A stretch of 64,000 nucleotides of DNA from Pseudophaeomoniella oleicola (taxonomy: Eukaryota; Ascomycota; Eurotiomycetes; Phaeomoniellales; Phaeomoniellaceae): contig QWDQ01000001.1 in the NCBI GenBank assembly GCA_003868215.1, positions 992,001 through 1,056,000 on the forward strand. Reading direction: 5' to 3'. Within the stretch, counting starts at the first letter, position 1; each line of letters opens with the position of its first letter. A program made the translations under genes and the position numbers. Shown piece after piece: positions 1-10,545 of this stretch. The notes under the pieces were generated by a model. That model saw only the letters and a list, made by a program, of their open reading frames with translations. It was not told the origin of the DNA and searched no databases.

Positions 1-567
1 GACGACGATGACAGGCATCCTCGAAGACATCACAGAAGACATCGATCATATACACCGGACGATTCTCAGTCACCAGTTCGAAAGTCAAGGAGGTCACCGT
101 CACCTCGTCGTTCAAGAAGATCGCCTTCACCTTACCGCAGAAGGAGATCAATATCTCCTGGGGAAGGTAATAGGAGGCGATCTCGGTCACCGTACCGAAG
201 GCAGTATCACCGAGAGGACCGTCACAAGCGCCAGACTTGGCATGCCCCCGAACGCGAATCTTCCGGCCGCCCAAAGTCGTCACCAGGAACCCAGGCAGAC
301 AACGAGGCAGAGCGGGCGGCAAAACTGGAGGCAATGCAACAGGCGGCCACCCATTTGGATGGAGACCGTGAGAAGCGTCTGGCCGCTCTTGCAGCCAAGG
401 AAAAGGCCGATGCTGAAGCTGAAGCTGTTGCAAGGGCCAAGAATGCGAAATACGGGGGGAAGGCAGATTTCATGAATGGGCTCAACCGGAAGGCAGGTGA
501 TCTCGATTTGGCTGAGAGAGTGCGAAGAGGCCGACAGGGACTGGAACGTGAACAAGAAGCATACTAA
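1..567 (+). CDS. CWC25: CWC25-like pre-mRNA splicing factor, C-terminal part
   Basis: The frame is open from base 1 to a TAA at 565-567, so only the last 188 residues are present and the gene starts outside the window. The visible part begins with an Arg/Ser-rich stretch (RRSPSPRRSRRSPSPYRRRR). It continues into a charged helical segment (ERAAKLEAMQQAATHLD, then REKRLAALAAKEKADAEAEA) and ends with KYGGKADFMNGLNRKAGDLDL. That ending is the conserved C-terminal signature I associate with fungal CWC25, a step-one factor of the NineTeen complex-activated spliceosome in the nucleus. The identification rests on the C-terminus only; the conserved N-terminal domain lies outside the window. No intron is needed in the visible part. 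Confidence 0.72.
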   Translation, partial: DDDDRHPRRHHRRHRSYTPDDSQSPVRKSRRSPSPRRSRRSPSPYRRRRSISPGEGNRRRSRSPYRRQYHREDRHKRQTWHAPERESSGRPKSSPGTQADNEAERAAKLEAMQQAATHLDGDREKRLAALAAKEKADAEAEAVARAKNAKYGGKADFMNGLNRKAGDLDLAERVRRGRQGLEREQEAY

Positions 568-1680
568 GTAATCGTGTCTATGTTGCATTGCGTGGTGTTT
601 TGGGCTCTTTCAACAGTTAATCTGGAACTATGGCGATTGTAATACATAGTCGACACTCGCAGCGTCAACCTATTTGGGGAGGTGAAGCATGCGGCTGTCC
701 CATGAGGATACAGCTCACCCTCCCCTATCTGAGTCACCTCTGATCCTAGCATGTTCTGATAGCTTGTCACTGTGTTTCCGATAGAAATGGAGCATGGATT
801 CTAATCAATCAACAAATCGGAAAGGCACCTGCATGATCTCTCGACGGAATGGCCAAAGCTCAAACGATCAGCCAATAAACCCAGTAGGTTAGTGACCTTT
901 CCTCCGCCTTGTTGACGTGGATGAACCTGGGTTGACTCCCTTCGATAAGTGAGTTAGTCATTAGTTATCAAAGTTTTGGTAGTGCCATTTGGTGTGCTAA
1001 AGGCGATCGAATCCGAAAATAAGTTAGTAAGGAAATTGGGAGCATCTCAGCCTGATTTTGTTCATGCCTTGACCATTTCGAGGCAGCCGTAGTGGGCTCT
1101 TCTGGGAGCCTATGTGGACATGAACAAGGGCTTGCGTGGTCGATCTAAGCTGAAGAGAAGACGATTGCCGGGCCCGCCCTCAGGCTTTTACTACTACGAC
1201 GTAGTAATACTTCCCATGGACAGGATGGCTCCTCAGCTAATTAATTACTACGTAGTACAAGTTGCAACATGCTGATATTCCGTGCGAGCGATAAGGTCCC
1301 AGACCTTGAGCACTGGCGTCCGGGCCGGAAGCCTCTCCAAGTCTTCTAATTAGGTACCTTAGTGAACCCCGAAGTCGTTCCTCGTTCCCCAATCCAAGCC
1401 AAAGATCAGGTTCATGGTTACAGTAACTTAGTGTGACATGTAACTTCATTCGGATTGCAATCAAGGTTTCTAGATGCTCCGGTATGAGCCTCCATCAACA
1501 ACTTCACATTCGGTAAACTTCGACTTTCAACACCACAAAAGCAGAATCATTCGCGCAGCAGTATTGCACCTTTCTCTCATTCTCTGTGCCTTATTTCAGT
1601 CACATCAACATACGGTCTCTACGTTAATCATACATAGTAATTGAACGAACTTTCGTCGCAGGCTCGGCGCATCAACAAAC
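568..1680. other. intergenic region upstream of RHO3
   Basis: No credible coding sequence. It holds one exact TACTACGTAGTA palindrome (1246-1257) and a relaxed copy with a 3-bp spacer, TACTACGACGTAGTA (1192-1206). The last 150 bp are pyrimidine-rich and probably form the RHO3 promoter and 5' leader. Confidence 0.6.
1246..1257. repeat. 12-bp palindrome TACTACGTAGTA, copy 1
   Basis: Exact self-complementary 12-mer, one of eight found in the window, all between genes. A relaxed copy lies 40 bp upstream. Confidence 0.85.
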
Positions 1681-2707
1681 ATGCAATTCTGCGGGGGAAG
1701 CAAAACAGTCCAGCGCAAGCTGGTGCTCTTGTGAGTAGCAGTTGGACCCTCGCGATATGGGATTAGAGGGGCTCAAAGTCATCTAGGGGCGACGGCGCAT
1801 GCGGTAAGACGTCCTTGCTGAATGTGTTCACAAGGGGGTAAGTCCAACGCATTCGGGATCCCGATCCATTGCGCGGTCGCTGACATCGTTCATCCAGCTT
1901 CTTCCCAACAGTTTAGTGAGTGATCGCAGTGCTCACTGGCCCATATGTGGTTGTGTGAATGGTTTACTAATGCTCCCATGCTCTGCGCAGTGAGCCAACT
2001 GTTTTTGGTAAGGCAATCAATCAGCAAGTAGTATCAGAAGTACTAATCTTGCTGCAGAAAATTATGTTCATGGTACGCGCTTCATCATTGACGTTAACTT
2101 CTGGAGCCTCAAGGACTGAGTTATGGAACAGATATCTTCGTTGATAATGTCCAAATGGAACTTTCATTATGGGATACTGCTGGACAAGAGGAATTCGACA
2201 GATTACGGTCTTTATCATATGATGACACCCAGGCGATTATGCTCTGCTTCAGCGTAAGAGATACGAACAATTGCCGTGCAGGCTCACTGAACTCCCCTTA
2301 GGTTGACAACAAAGACTCGTTGGAGAACGTGGGCTCGAAATGGACAGCAGAGATTGCCGAGCATTGCCCAGGCGTTAAGATCGTTTTGGTTGCGCTGAAA
2401 TGCGACCTTAGGGAGGAGCATGAGGGCGATGGGGAAGAGGAGGAAAAAGATGCAAATGCACCTGCAAAACGTGTTGTGTCGTATCAAGAGGGGCTTGAGG
2501 TGGCCAAGCAAATAGGTGCACTGAGATATCTCGGTATGCATCAATTCTCCACAGTCCTTGAGTGAAACATCGCTGACCACTGCTATAGAATGCTCAGCTA
2601 TGAGGAATCGTGGCGTCAACGAGGCCTTCACAGAAGCCGCACGGGTGGCTCTATCTGTGAAACCCGCCAAGTCAAAAAGCACATCGGACAAATGTCATGT
2701 CATGTGA
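1681..2707 (+). CDS. RHO3: Rho3-type small GTPase
   Basis: A Rho-family GTPase of 207 residues, split into eight exons: 1681-1730, 1787-1837, 1898-1915, 1991-2007, 2058-2072, 2132-2253, 2302-2533 and 2589-2707. The joined product shows the G-protein boxes in order: GDGACGKTS (P-loop), PTVYEPTVFENYVHD (switch I/effector), [12 protein letters not shown] (switch II), VALKCDLR (guanine specificity) and ECSAM. The end is CHVM, a CAAX prenylation signal. The N-terminus [20 protein letters not shown] matches fungal Rho3, including Cys4, which is a palmitoylation candidate. Rho3 acts at the plasma membrane in polarised growth and exocytosis (family knowledge). The acidic insert after CDLREEH (GDGEEEEKD) is in the usual Rho insert position. 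Exons 3-5 are only 18, 17 and 15 nt long; the assignment is supported because the frame and family sequence are unbroken across all seven junctions. Confidence 0.93.
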
Positions 2708-3560
2708 ACTCTGTTGCTCTCTTATGATCAGTGTTGGCTTCGGACACAACCTGCGACACCATTCCGTCATCCATAATCCAGGCCATCTTTTATTGTCTGA
2801 TACACTACAGCTATGACACCAAAAAAGGGAAATCCACGGCCTTCTCTTCCTCTCCATATCAGGTCCTATTCCGACTTCTCGGCCAAACGGAGTACTTCTC
2901 TCAACGAAATCTTTTCACTAAAACGTCTCCCGGTTTCCCCTTTTCATTATTCACCAGTGAGTGTGTTTTGTGTATTTATCCGGCATACCCTCATACTCTG
3001 CTGAAATAACCAAGTTCTGGAGATCTTGTTCCTTTTTTTTGCCCAAGGATGAATTTCTCAATGGGGCAGGTTAGGGAATTGATCTTTGAACGGAGCGGCG
3101 AGCGGCCCGGCGTTTTTCGGCGGCTGGAAAGAAAGAAAGAAAGAAACATCGACATCAACATTATCAACTTTTTAACAACATACGAAGGAAATGATCTTTT
3201 TTTTTTTTGGCTCTCTGTTAACTTCTCTTCTCAACTTGGGGGGGTTTGTTACCCAAGTACGTACCTTTTACTTAGCAATGTGGATATTGTATTTTATTGT
3301 ACTCGTATTCGATCGATGGAAGTATCGGACTCTTGTGGGGCGCGCGTTGCTGATGCGCACTGTAATTAGATAGATATTTTAAGTGGTAAGTGCCCAGAGA
3401 GAGAGGGGGAGAGAGGGAGAGAAGATGATGATTATATTTGTAGGTGTAGTTGTAATAGTAAAAGGCGCCGTATCTTCACCCTAGCCTTGACCCCGCATGA
3501 TTGATCACAAATAGAACAGTCTGTATCGTGTAAGAAATGTGAAACATACTCCTTGTTCTA
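2708..3560. other. convergent 3' region between RHO3 and the PNPOx-like gene
   Basis: Tail-to-tail spacer holding both 3' UTRs. It contains simple sequence (a GAAA run near 3127-3145, a T tract near 3196-3206, GA-rich sequence at 3396-3424). Open stretches such as 3049-3369 look like chance: low complexity, no recognisable family. Confidence 0.6.
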
Positions 3561-4458
3561 TTATGACACCCCATTGACCAACTTTTCCATCTCCTCTCTC
3601 GTACCCGTCTCTTGCTCACCGTCTGTCACCACTCTCCAGTCCTTGACCCCGCCTTTCCAATCCGCGATCCTCCCCTCCTTCACGCGCACGACGACGACCC
3701 TCACGTCCTCGCCCTCGATGAAGCAGCTTCCCGCTTCCAGGTTCGCGTCGTCAGCGGGGCCGTAGGGTACGCTGCCGCCGAATAATCTGGCTTCGTCGGC
3801 GGCTTGTTCTCCGAAGGTGTTGTTGTCTAGATGGGCCTCTTTGCACCATTTCTCTTCTTCGGACCCTCGTTCTAGGAAGACGGCTTGGCTGGTTATCGTG
3901 GTCGAGATCGAGGATAGTGCGCTAGTGTTGAGATTCAGGAGAAGGTTGGCGAGGGAAGAGGTCCTTGCTGCGGGAGGTGGGGAGCCTGAGGGTCGAGAAG
4001 ATGAATTGGCGTCGGCGCGCGTGGGTGGTCGGTGAGAGACCCAGTCATGGACACAGACACTGACGTTGGGATTGGAGAGGAGATTGCGAGTTTTGAGTGA
4101 TTGAGTACTCGTGGTCATTATTATCACAGGATACGGATGGTACGGGGTGGAAGGGAGGAAGGTGTAATTCATAAGCGAGACGTGAGGTATCGGAAGGGAG
4201 TTCTGCGATGGTGCGCAGGTTGCAAGGTGAAGCTATATGAGACATGGGTCAGCTGTCAACTGTCATGAAGAACAGGTAGTTCGAAGTGATTTGACGTGGG
4301 GTATTCTGGTGTAGAGTGTGAGGGAAAAAAGGAGAAGACCTTACAAAGCGAGCATTCTCTAGGCAAGTTACTACTTCGCGGGGTAAGGATGAAGATGACT
4401 GTGGATGCGTGGTGGTCGCAGAAGCTTCATAGTTGAGCGGTGGTTGAGTGTCGTCCAT
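3561..4458 (-). CDS. PNPOx-like FMN-binding split-barrel protein
   Basis: Two exons on the minus strand: 4458-4345 (38 codons) and 4232-3561, giving 261 residues. The N-terminus reads SLPREVVTCLENARF and joins directly to LHLATC; then come PHVSLMNYTFLPSTPY, IIMTTSTQSLKTRNLLSNPN and SVCVHDWVSHR. This is the pattern of the fungal pyridoxamine 5'-phosphate oxidase-like family (Putative_PNPOx, the YLR456W/YPR172W group). These proteins carry a split barrel that binds FMN or a related cofactor; their reaction is not established, so an oxidase activity is not claimed. The second half keeps the family blocks RTSSLANLLLNLNTSALSSI, HLDNNTF and DWKGGVKDW. The donor GTAAGG and acceptor ATATAG fit the consensus and the frame is kept. 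It is divergently arranged with the NIPSNAP gene, 1 kb away. Confidence 0.87.
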
Positions 4459-4626
4459 AGTGGGAGATATGAGGAATAAGTGAAAGCTGTTGATGCGATA
4501 GCTGTTCTTGTGTGCTGCTGTAATGTCGACAGGTGTGCTCGGGACCTATCGGAAGTACAACTGCGTGATATTCTCCTACGCTCGTTGGCCAGCTAGGGTA
4601 TCTTGACTCTGCACTTATTTGAGGCC

Positions 4627-4638
4627 TACTACGTAGTA
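4627..4638. repeat. 12-bp palindrome TACTACGTAGTA, copy 2
   Basis: Exact copy in the divergent promoter region, 99 bp from copy 3. Confidence 0.85.
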
Positions 4639-4725
4639 TTGTATCGATCTTGTTGATTGTTATCGGAGTTTGCAGATCACGGTCCCGTATTTGGTCCAAG
4701 CATTTTCAGGTTTCCCCTCCTCAAG

Positions 4726-4737
4726 TACTACGTAGTA
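4726..4737. repeat. 12-bp palindrome TACTACGTAGTA, copy 3
   Basis: Exact copy, followed at once by a second half-copy (CTGCGTAGTACTG, 4738-4750), as if the right arm had been duplicated in tandem. Confidence 0.85.
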
Positions 4738-4966
4738 CTGCGTAGTACTGCATTATGGACGTCACTAGGGCCCGCGTCTTGTATTCCTGTAAATACATGT
4801 AATAGACGACCCTCCCCACACAGTTTATGGGGGATTGAGGCGTCACACTTCGTTCCACCAAAACAAATCCGGGGAGAGTTGATACAATCCAGCTCGGACC
4901 TCTTCTGGTGTCTACTTCTCTCCAATATTATTTCCAATCTTGAACAATCTTTCTCTTCATTGGACA

Positions 4967-4970
<4 letters not shown>

Positions 4971-5022
<52 letters not shown>
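4971..5022. repeat. compound (TC)n(AC)n microsatellite
   Basis: Fourteen TC units (4971-4998) pass directly into twelve AC units (4999-5022). It lies in the presumed promoter of the NIPSNAP gene; its length probably varies between strains. Confidence 0.9.
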
Positions 5023-5023
<1 letters not shown>

Positions 5024-5463
5024 GACCTCCCCCCGCAAAGTCATCTATCCAACCCCCATTAACCCATCCCACGACGGTGTCGCCCAACAACCACCCGTGA
5101 ACTGTTTCGTCCACCTATTGGTTGTCACCGTTCCTGTTAAAGGCACCTAGCTTACGAGCCGCCCGCAACATCCCTATAATTGCAGTGGCTAACGGCTAAG
5201 GTCTGTACTATCGGCCACAAACTGAACAGGGCTAGTACAGACGCATGTTCATCATACACTTGCTAATACAATCTCCCCGCACTCGGCAAACTTGAGCCTG
5301 TTGTCAATTGGTGATGCTGGAAATAGTGTAACCGTGGTACCAGTGGACGATATTGTTGTCGTTGGTTTCTGCTTCTTCGCATTTCGTCGTCGCATCACAG
5401 CAAGCACCCTTTGGGCGGTCAGCAATTTCTTTGAACGCACGTCCACCCGAATCACTCTGCATC

Positions 5464-6668
5464 ATGTTTACGAAGCGATTGTTACGGGCCCCCTCCGCCC
5501 TTCCCGCCTGTAACATTAGTCGTTCTTTCTCGGCTTGTTCTTTACTCAGAGATGCTCCAAAGTCGCCCGCTATCGGTGACATTACAGGTAGAGACGCCGA
5601 TGTCTTCAACAAGAGGCAACAGGAGTTCCGGAACAATCTCGAAGCTGCGCGGAAGCAGAAGGAACAAAAAGATGGTCAGTTAACAACTCCCTCCGGCACC
5701 GGTGATGAGGTTCCCAACGCCCACAAATCGAGTGAGGTGCATACGCCCAGCGCTGTTCCCCCTGAAAACACATTTCCTGCCGTTGTGGATGCTGCCAACC
5801 GTTTGGACCCTTCGGGCCTAGGCTCACTTTCTACTCATCGTGCTATAGGGGATGTTCAAGTCAAAGAATCAGAGAAAAGAGGCCCTCTCAGTAGTCTTAT
5901 TTATGGCACGAAAGAAGCCCAGCAAATGGACAAAGAGATCGAGCGTTCATTTTCTCAGGTGTTGGCTCGCGGGAAATATGTCCATTCGATCGTCTTTCAT
6001 GAAGTGAAGCCAGACAAGGTTGATGAATATGTCAAACTGGTTGGGAATTGGTATCCGCGTATGGCTGGAATGCCCGAAAACAAGGTCAACCTAGTTGGCA
6101 GTTGGAGGACAGAGGTCGGGGAGTGCGATACCTTTGGTTTGTCTCCGATTCATGTATGAGATGCAATTATTGACTGTTTCAAGTTCACATCTGGGAGTAT
6201 CAACGATACACTGGCTACCACGCTTCATTGAACTCCATACAGAGTCTTCCAGAGTTCCATGACTTTGACAAGAAGCTCAAGTCACTACTGTTGTCGAAGA
6301 AAACGTCCCTCATGCAAGAATTTTCCTTCTGGCCGACTACACCTCCCCGGAGGCTTGGTGGTCTATTTGAACTCCGATCATACACATTGCATCCTGGGAA
6401 CCTGCTGGAGTGGGAGACTCATTGGAGGCGTGGTCTCAACGCTAGACGAGAGGTCATGGAAGGAGTTGGGGCATGGTTCTGTCAAATCGGCGATCTCAAT
6501 ACCGTCCATCACTTGTGGCAGTTTGCCGATTTGGAGGAGCGAAAAGTCAGGCGTGAAATGTCTTGGAACATTGAAGGCTGGGCTGATACAGTGCACAAAA
6601 CCGTTCCTCTGATCCAGTCCATGAAGAGCAAGATCCTCATCCCAATGCAATGGTCTCCAGTCGGATGA
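5464..6668 (+). CDS. NIPSNAP family mitochondrial protein
   Basis: Two exons (5464-6136, 6184-6668) encode 385 residues. The start at 5464 gives MFTKRLLRAPSALPACNISR followed by SFSACSLLRDAP, a basic amphipathic leader with an Arg-x-Phe/Ser pattern typical of a mitochondrial presequence; an in-frame ATG upstream at 5353 would spoil it. Two NIPSNAP repeats follow: the first around YVHSIVFHEVKPDKVDEYVK (about residues 178-260), the second around GGLFELRSYTLHPGNLLEWE and WWRRGL-like WETHWRRGLNARREVM, then LNTVHHLWQFADLEERK and a final WSPVG. The intron junction restores GECDTF-VHIWEYQRYTGYHA. NIPSNAP proteins are dimeric alpha/beta-barrel proteins of the mitochondrial matrix linked to mitochondrial quality control; the fungal role is unsettled. 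The long linker between the leader and first repeat (roughly residues 40-165) is low in complexity and probably disordered. Confidence 0.9.
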
Positions 6669-7524
6669 AGTGTGGGTACTGAAGTCCCACAAGGTCTGTT
6701 CCGACACCCAAATCCAAAACAGAGTTTCCGTGGAGGAAGCTTGGGCAGATAGACTTCGGACCAAACAGAAGTCTCGGAAAGCTCATAGATTCTCGACGAA
6801 GTCCCTCCTGATGGCATTCTTCAAGGGACTAGGAAATTTGAGTCGAGCATTGTCCTTGCTATGGGAACCGAAAAGGGCCTTCGAGGACTATATCGCCTCG
6901 ATGAGCACGACATCCTTGGTCCGCCAGCGAGTAGTAAGATAGTAAGTATGAAAATAGATCCAATGAGAAAAGGCATCCAACGATCCGAACTTACTTTGAT
7001 ATTGCCTCTTATGGCTTTAGATAGATCCTCGGCCAGTAAGCTTTAAATCTCGTATGCTGTCATGTTCCATACGCTTTAACTTCCAAGATCCTTTTCCCCT
7101 CCTCCTCCTCCTCCTCCTCCTACTACTACCCCTTATACAATTCCTAATCAGGAAACATTTCTTTCTTTTACACTTGCTTAAGTCCACAGAATTACAATCT
7201 TTTGTTGTGTGACGGACGTGTTCGATATCTATCTATCTACTATTATTACTACTATTTGAATAGTACTCGTCTTCGATCGATACTACTGCTTGGGTGGGTT
7301 GTTCATAATACAAGATAAGGTACGTACGTACCTAGGTACATATACCTTACCTAGGTTTATATATACTTCCTATTTCGTCCGGACGTCCTTTCTTGTTTTC
7401 TTTTTTTTTTGTTGCTGATTGGGAACTTGACAGGAACTCAGACAGGTAGACGGACAGGTAATAAGAGGAATCCTACCCCCCAAAAAAAACGAGGTGATCA
7501 CTCAGTCAAAACCAACACCCAACA
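6669..7524. other. intergenic region after the NIPSNAP gene
   Basis: 3' UTR and spacer. It contains a CTC/CCT repeat (about 7098-7120), a run of TACGTACGTACC with an exact TACCTAGGTA palindrome (7329-7338) and a near copy at 7344-7353. The reading frame at 6670-6942 has no family resemblance and overlaps the likely 3' UTR. Confidence 0.55.
7329..7338. repeat. 10-bp palindrome TACCTAGGTA, copy 1
   Basis: Exact self-complementary 10-mer; further exact copies are at 11225, 18227 and 18566. Confidence 0.8.
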
Positions 7525-7917
7525 ATGACGTCCATATCAACACCGTTGATCATTCTGATCTTCGGCGTCGGTGTCGTCGCGGTTCTCACGGCGATCATGG
7601 TTCCGTTGGTCATACATGATGGGGTTCAGAAACGAAGGGAGATGAGGCGAGGGAGGAGGAGTAGGGGAGGAGATAGGGGTGTTTCGGTGGAGGATGGAGA
7701 TGGAGATGGTGAGGCGGTGGTGGTGGCGACGGTCAGGACGACGACGACGAAGACTCCTGCTGCTGCTGTTGTTGTTGGAGAAGAAGGGGAGGGAGGAGAA
7801 GGGACAGCGAACGGAGAAAGCAGGGAGGACCGTGGTGATAAGAAAGGAGTCCGTGGGTATGTCAGGAAGGCATGGTGGAAGGATTTCGGGCGTGAGGGGA
7901 GGAGGACAACGAGGTGA
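7525..7917 (+). CDS. small single-pass membrane protein, hypothetical
   Basis: A 130-residue frame beginning MTSISTPLIILIFGVGVVAV. Residues 7-29 form one strong hydrophobic segment, followed by a very basic stretch (QKRREMRRGRRSRGG), which predicts an N-out/C-in single-pass protein. A Thr/Ala/Val and Glu/Gly-rich middle is followed by a short conserved-looking end, GVRGYVRKAWWKDFGREGRR. The start has an A at -3 (AACAATGACG). I recognise no family. The low-complexity middle lowers confidence, but a membrane anchor plus a Trp-containing basic tail is a common layout for short fungal proteins that escape annotation. No intron is needed. Confidence 0.4.
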   Translation: MTSISTPLIILIFGVGVVAVLTAIMVPLVIHDGVQKRREMRRGRRSRGGDRGVSVEDGDGDGEAVVVATVRTTTTKTPAAAVVVGEEGEGGEGTANGESREDRGDKKGVRGYVRKAWWKDFGREGRRTTR

Positions 7918-8208
7918 CGCTTCAAGGAAGACACCTGGCTAATATCGGAAGGGGAAACATGGAAGTCAAGGGTGAGGTTTTGAGCTGGCACCGCGGGATA
8001 CTGTCTGAGACGTCGGGTATAATGATCTCTTGGATTGTTTAGTTGCAGCTACCCCCCTGTATAGCTTGGACCTGTATCGAGGTGCATATGAAATTGCAAT
8101 TTCACTGAAGTTCTATCGTACTGGGTCAATTACTCGTTATCGAGCCGAAATTTCAAATTCTCTTGTCATTTGCCGCAAGATAGGATTGATTCAATATATC
8201 CAGAGATG
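7918..8208. other. convergent spacer
   Basis: Tail-to-tail spacer between the small membrane protein and the minus-strand regulator; nothing else seen. Confidence 0.5.
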
Positions 8209-9844
8209 CTATCCCACTTTGCAATAATGTTCGAACCAGATCATCTTCCGTACCGGCTTCAGTGCAACCTTGAGATCGTACTCTGAATAGCATGCCTCGA
8301 ACATCAGGTTCGTCAGCACAGAGGTCGTGAACAGGTGGAAAGGGGTGTGGAATGCGGCCGCGTTCGCGACGAGGATGACCCAAAAGAGGATGCCGATGTG
8401 CTCGCCCCAGAGGCTTGGGATGTCTGTGTGTTGCAGCGCGCGATGAAGGTCGCTCAGAATGGTGGTACCTTCGGTGGCCGCACGCAGCGTGCACGAGTCC
8501 TTGTCTGCCTTGAGCATGATGATTGCTGTCAGACGGCAGCATTCGTACATGTAATCCTGTTCTGAGCGGTTTCTGAGGCTCATTTGTCCTATGGCCGGCG
8601 CCATCAATAAAGCTCGATGGATCTGTTCTCTGCAGCTCTGTAGCTGGGATCGATCATCAAGGCCTCCGTGCCTCTCCCTTTCAAGAAGCATCATTAGTGC
8701 TCTGATATTGATCAGTACCAGCCGCATAGTGAGGGGAAGCCGATCTGTATCTGGCCGAGTCTGGCCTTGCTGAAGGGGTGGCTCATAGAGCGGCGATTTC
8801 CAGACAATACTACTCCGCTGCGAGGTAGCGGCAAAGGGGGGTTTGGGCTCCAGGAGCGACTCGGGAAAATCTCTGTAAGGTGCTGACCAAGTAGCTACCT
8901 CGACTTGATCTCGACTAATACAATCAGCGGGGGTTACTGGACTCTACAACGGTCGGAACATACAGGACCAGCATTTTTAGTAGGGCCCATCCCAGCTCGG
9001 ATTGCTTCAACGCCTGCGCACCTCCTGCCAAGTCGACCAGCATGGCAATAGCGTTACGATGTACCTTATAATCCCAGAGTGCATCCATTTCATAAGCCTA
9101 CGATCAGTCAGCACATTGATTCCAATACCTTGTACGTACACTGACGGTCGTCGCGCCCGCTAGGCAAGTTATCGCGGAGATGTTCTCTGGTGTCGCCGCT
9201 GTTTCAGGATTCCGCAATTGTTCATTTATCTGACGGATACTCTCGATCTTGATACTCATTGCCTCGGGACTTGGGCGCGAGGAGGTCATCGCATCGTAAT
9301 GAGAGTAAGCTAACAACAGCATACTGGTAAAAAATGTTGGGTGACGTATCGCTTGGGGTAGTATGACCCGATGTGATGCAGACTGGCGAAAGACGCTGAA
9401 CACTGGGCGGCTGTTAGACCATTGAACATGTATCCCAGCAGTAGATCGCTAGATCGATTGCCGTATGCGACTCACTGTGCGCTTTGATTTTATTCAACGT
9501 CCCGCCGTGGTTGAGTTCTACGATGGATTGCGGTAAGGAGAGAAATGGGTCAAGGCTGTTGCCGAATGGTGATATCGGCGGCAGGGCATGGCCCTTCTCT
9601 GCCAGCAGCTATCGTCTCGTATCAGTTACCAGCTCATTTCAGTCGCACAATCGCTCCATACTCGCGTGGGTGCTTTCGCAACATGCTTCTTTTTTGCCCA
9701 GGCTTGCTTTTGTTGGCGCCGCCCAAAAGAGGCAGCATGAGACCGAATGCTGCGCCTATTTGAGTCATCGAAGCTCCGACTTGTCGTGTTCACAATCGTC
9801 AATTTCGTGGTGGTCGTATCGTTCTCATGACCTTCAGCAAGCAT
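8209..9844 (-). CDS. Fungal_trans_2 (DUF3468) regulator without a Zn2Cys6 cluster
   Basis: Five exons on the minus strand: 9844-9662, 9608-9476, 9402-9140, 9097-8964 and 8914-8209, giving 472 residues. The N-terminus has the pattern I associate with this family: LTIVNTTSRSF, then RRSIRSHAASFGRRQQKQ and a basic run. Next comes SLDPFLSLPQSIVELNH, then the helical fungal transcription factor domain: RHPTFFTSMLLLAYSHYDAM, IRQINEQLRNPETAATPENI, ATTVSAYEMDALWDYKVHR and LVDLAGGAQAL. The last exon holds YECCRLTAIIMLKADKDSC and WGEHIGILFWVILVANAAAF. No cysteine cluster precedes the domain, so DNA contact, if any, would be through the basic N-terminus or a partner. All four junctions keep frame. This N-terminal type is, to my knowledge, common in moulds and its targets are unknown. 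Confidence 0.8.
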
Positions 9845-10533
9845 GTCGACTGATGTTTAGATTTTCATATGGCGCACGCTCGCGATAAGCTTGCTTTCTC
9901 GCGAAGAAGCACAATATCGCAGGCCGGGTCCATCGCTCCGAAGCTGGCGCCGACCGGTACAATTTATTGCCAGAGAAGCAACTGTGAATGCGGGTCCATC
10001 ATGGCGATGTGATAGAGAGGGATGTTGTGAAAGAGGCAGGATTTACGTGCGAAAGCAGCGATAAGATCCATGGGGGTTGCAGCCAGAGCTTACTGCGTTA
10101 AGTTGTATTCGGCAAGCCGAGGAAGTGGATAAGTCAGTCAGGGCCCCTTATAAGTAAATCATCCGAGAACAGTTGACTTGCCCTGATCAAGGGGAGGTCA
10201 ACCATCGTGAGTACCCGAGTAATTATCTGTATCTACCAACGTAGGGTATTATATACCTACCTCAGGTTCTCGGTAGGTGCATCGCAGGAGCAAGATGGTA
10301 TATATAGAAAATTCAGCTTATTCTCTTCTATCCGCTCCCTACGGACCTTGAGATGAGATTGACGTACTAAACATCAAGGCGGTTAGGTAGCTTATGCTTA
10401 TTCAGGGTTTTGCTTATCAGTGTCGGTAACCTCTGATCTGCCGTACGATGAGAGGATCCAACTGTAATTACATGGACCTAATTAATTACTACGTAGTCAT
10501 AATCCTAGCCAACAGTATCTTACTACCTCGATA

Positions 10534-10545
10534 TACTACGTAGTA
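10534..10545. repeat. 12-bp palindrome TACTACGTAGTA, copy 4
   Basis: Exact copy; an 11/12 copy lies 47 bp upstream at 10487-10498. Confidence 0.85.

Larger units (their letters stand above)
4459..5463. promoter_or_regulatory. divergent promoter region, PNPOx-like gene / NIPSNAP gene
   Basis: About 1 kb between two genes transcribed away from each other, so it must hold both promoters. It contains two exact TACTACGTAGTA palindromes and a long CT/AC microsatellite, each listed separately. No start codon in frame with the NIPSNAP product lies nearer than 5464 with a better fit. Confidence 0.55.

Noticed and set aside
3049-3369. Plus-strand frame of 106 codons downstream of RHO3
   Set aside because: Low-complexity N-terminus from a GAAA repeat, no family features, lies in the convergent 3' region.
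6670-6942. Plus-strand frame just after the NIPSNAP stop
   Set aside because: No start context, no recognisable motif, most likely 3' UTR.
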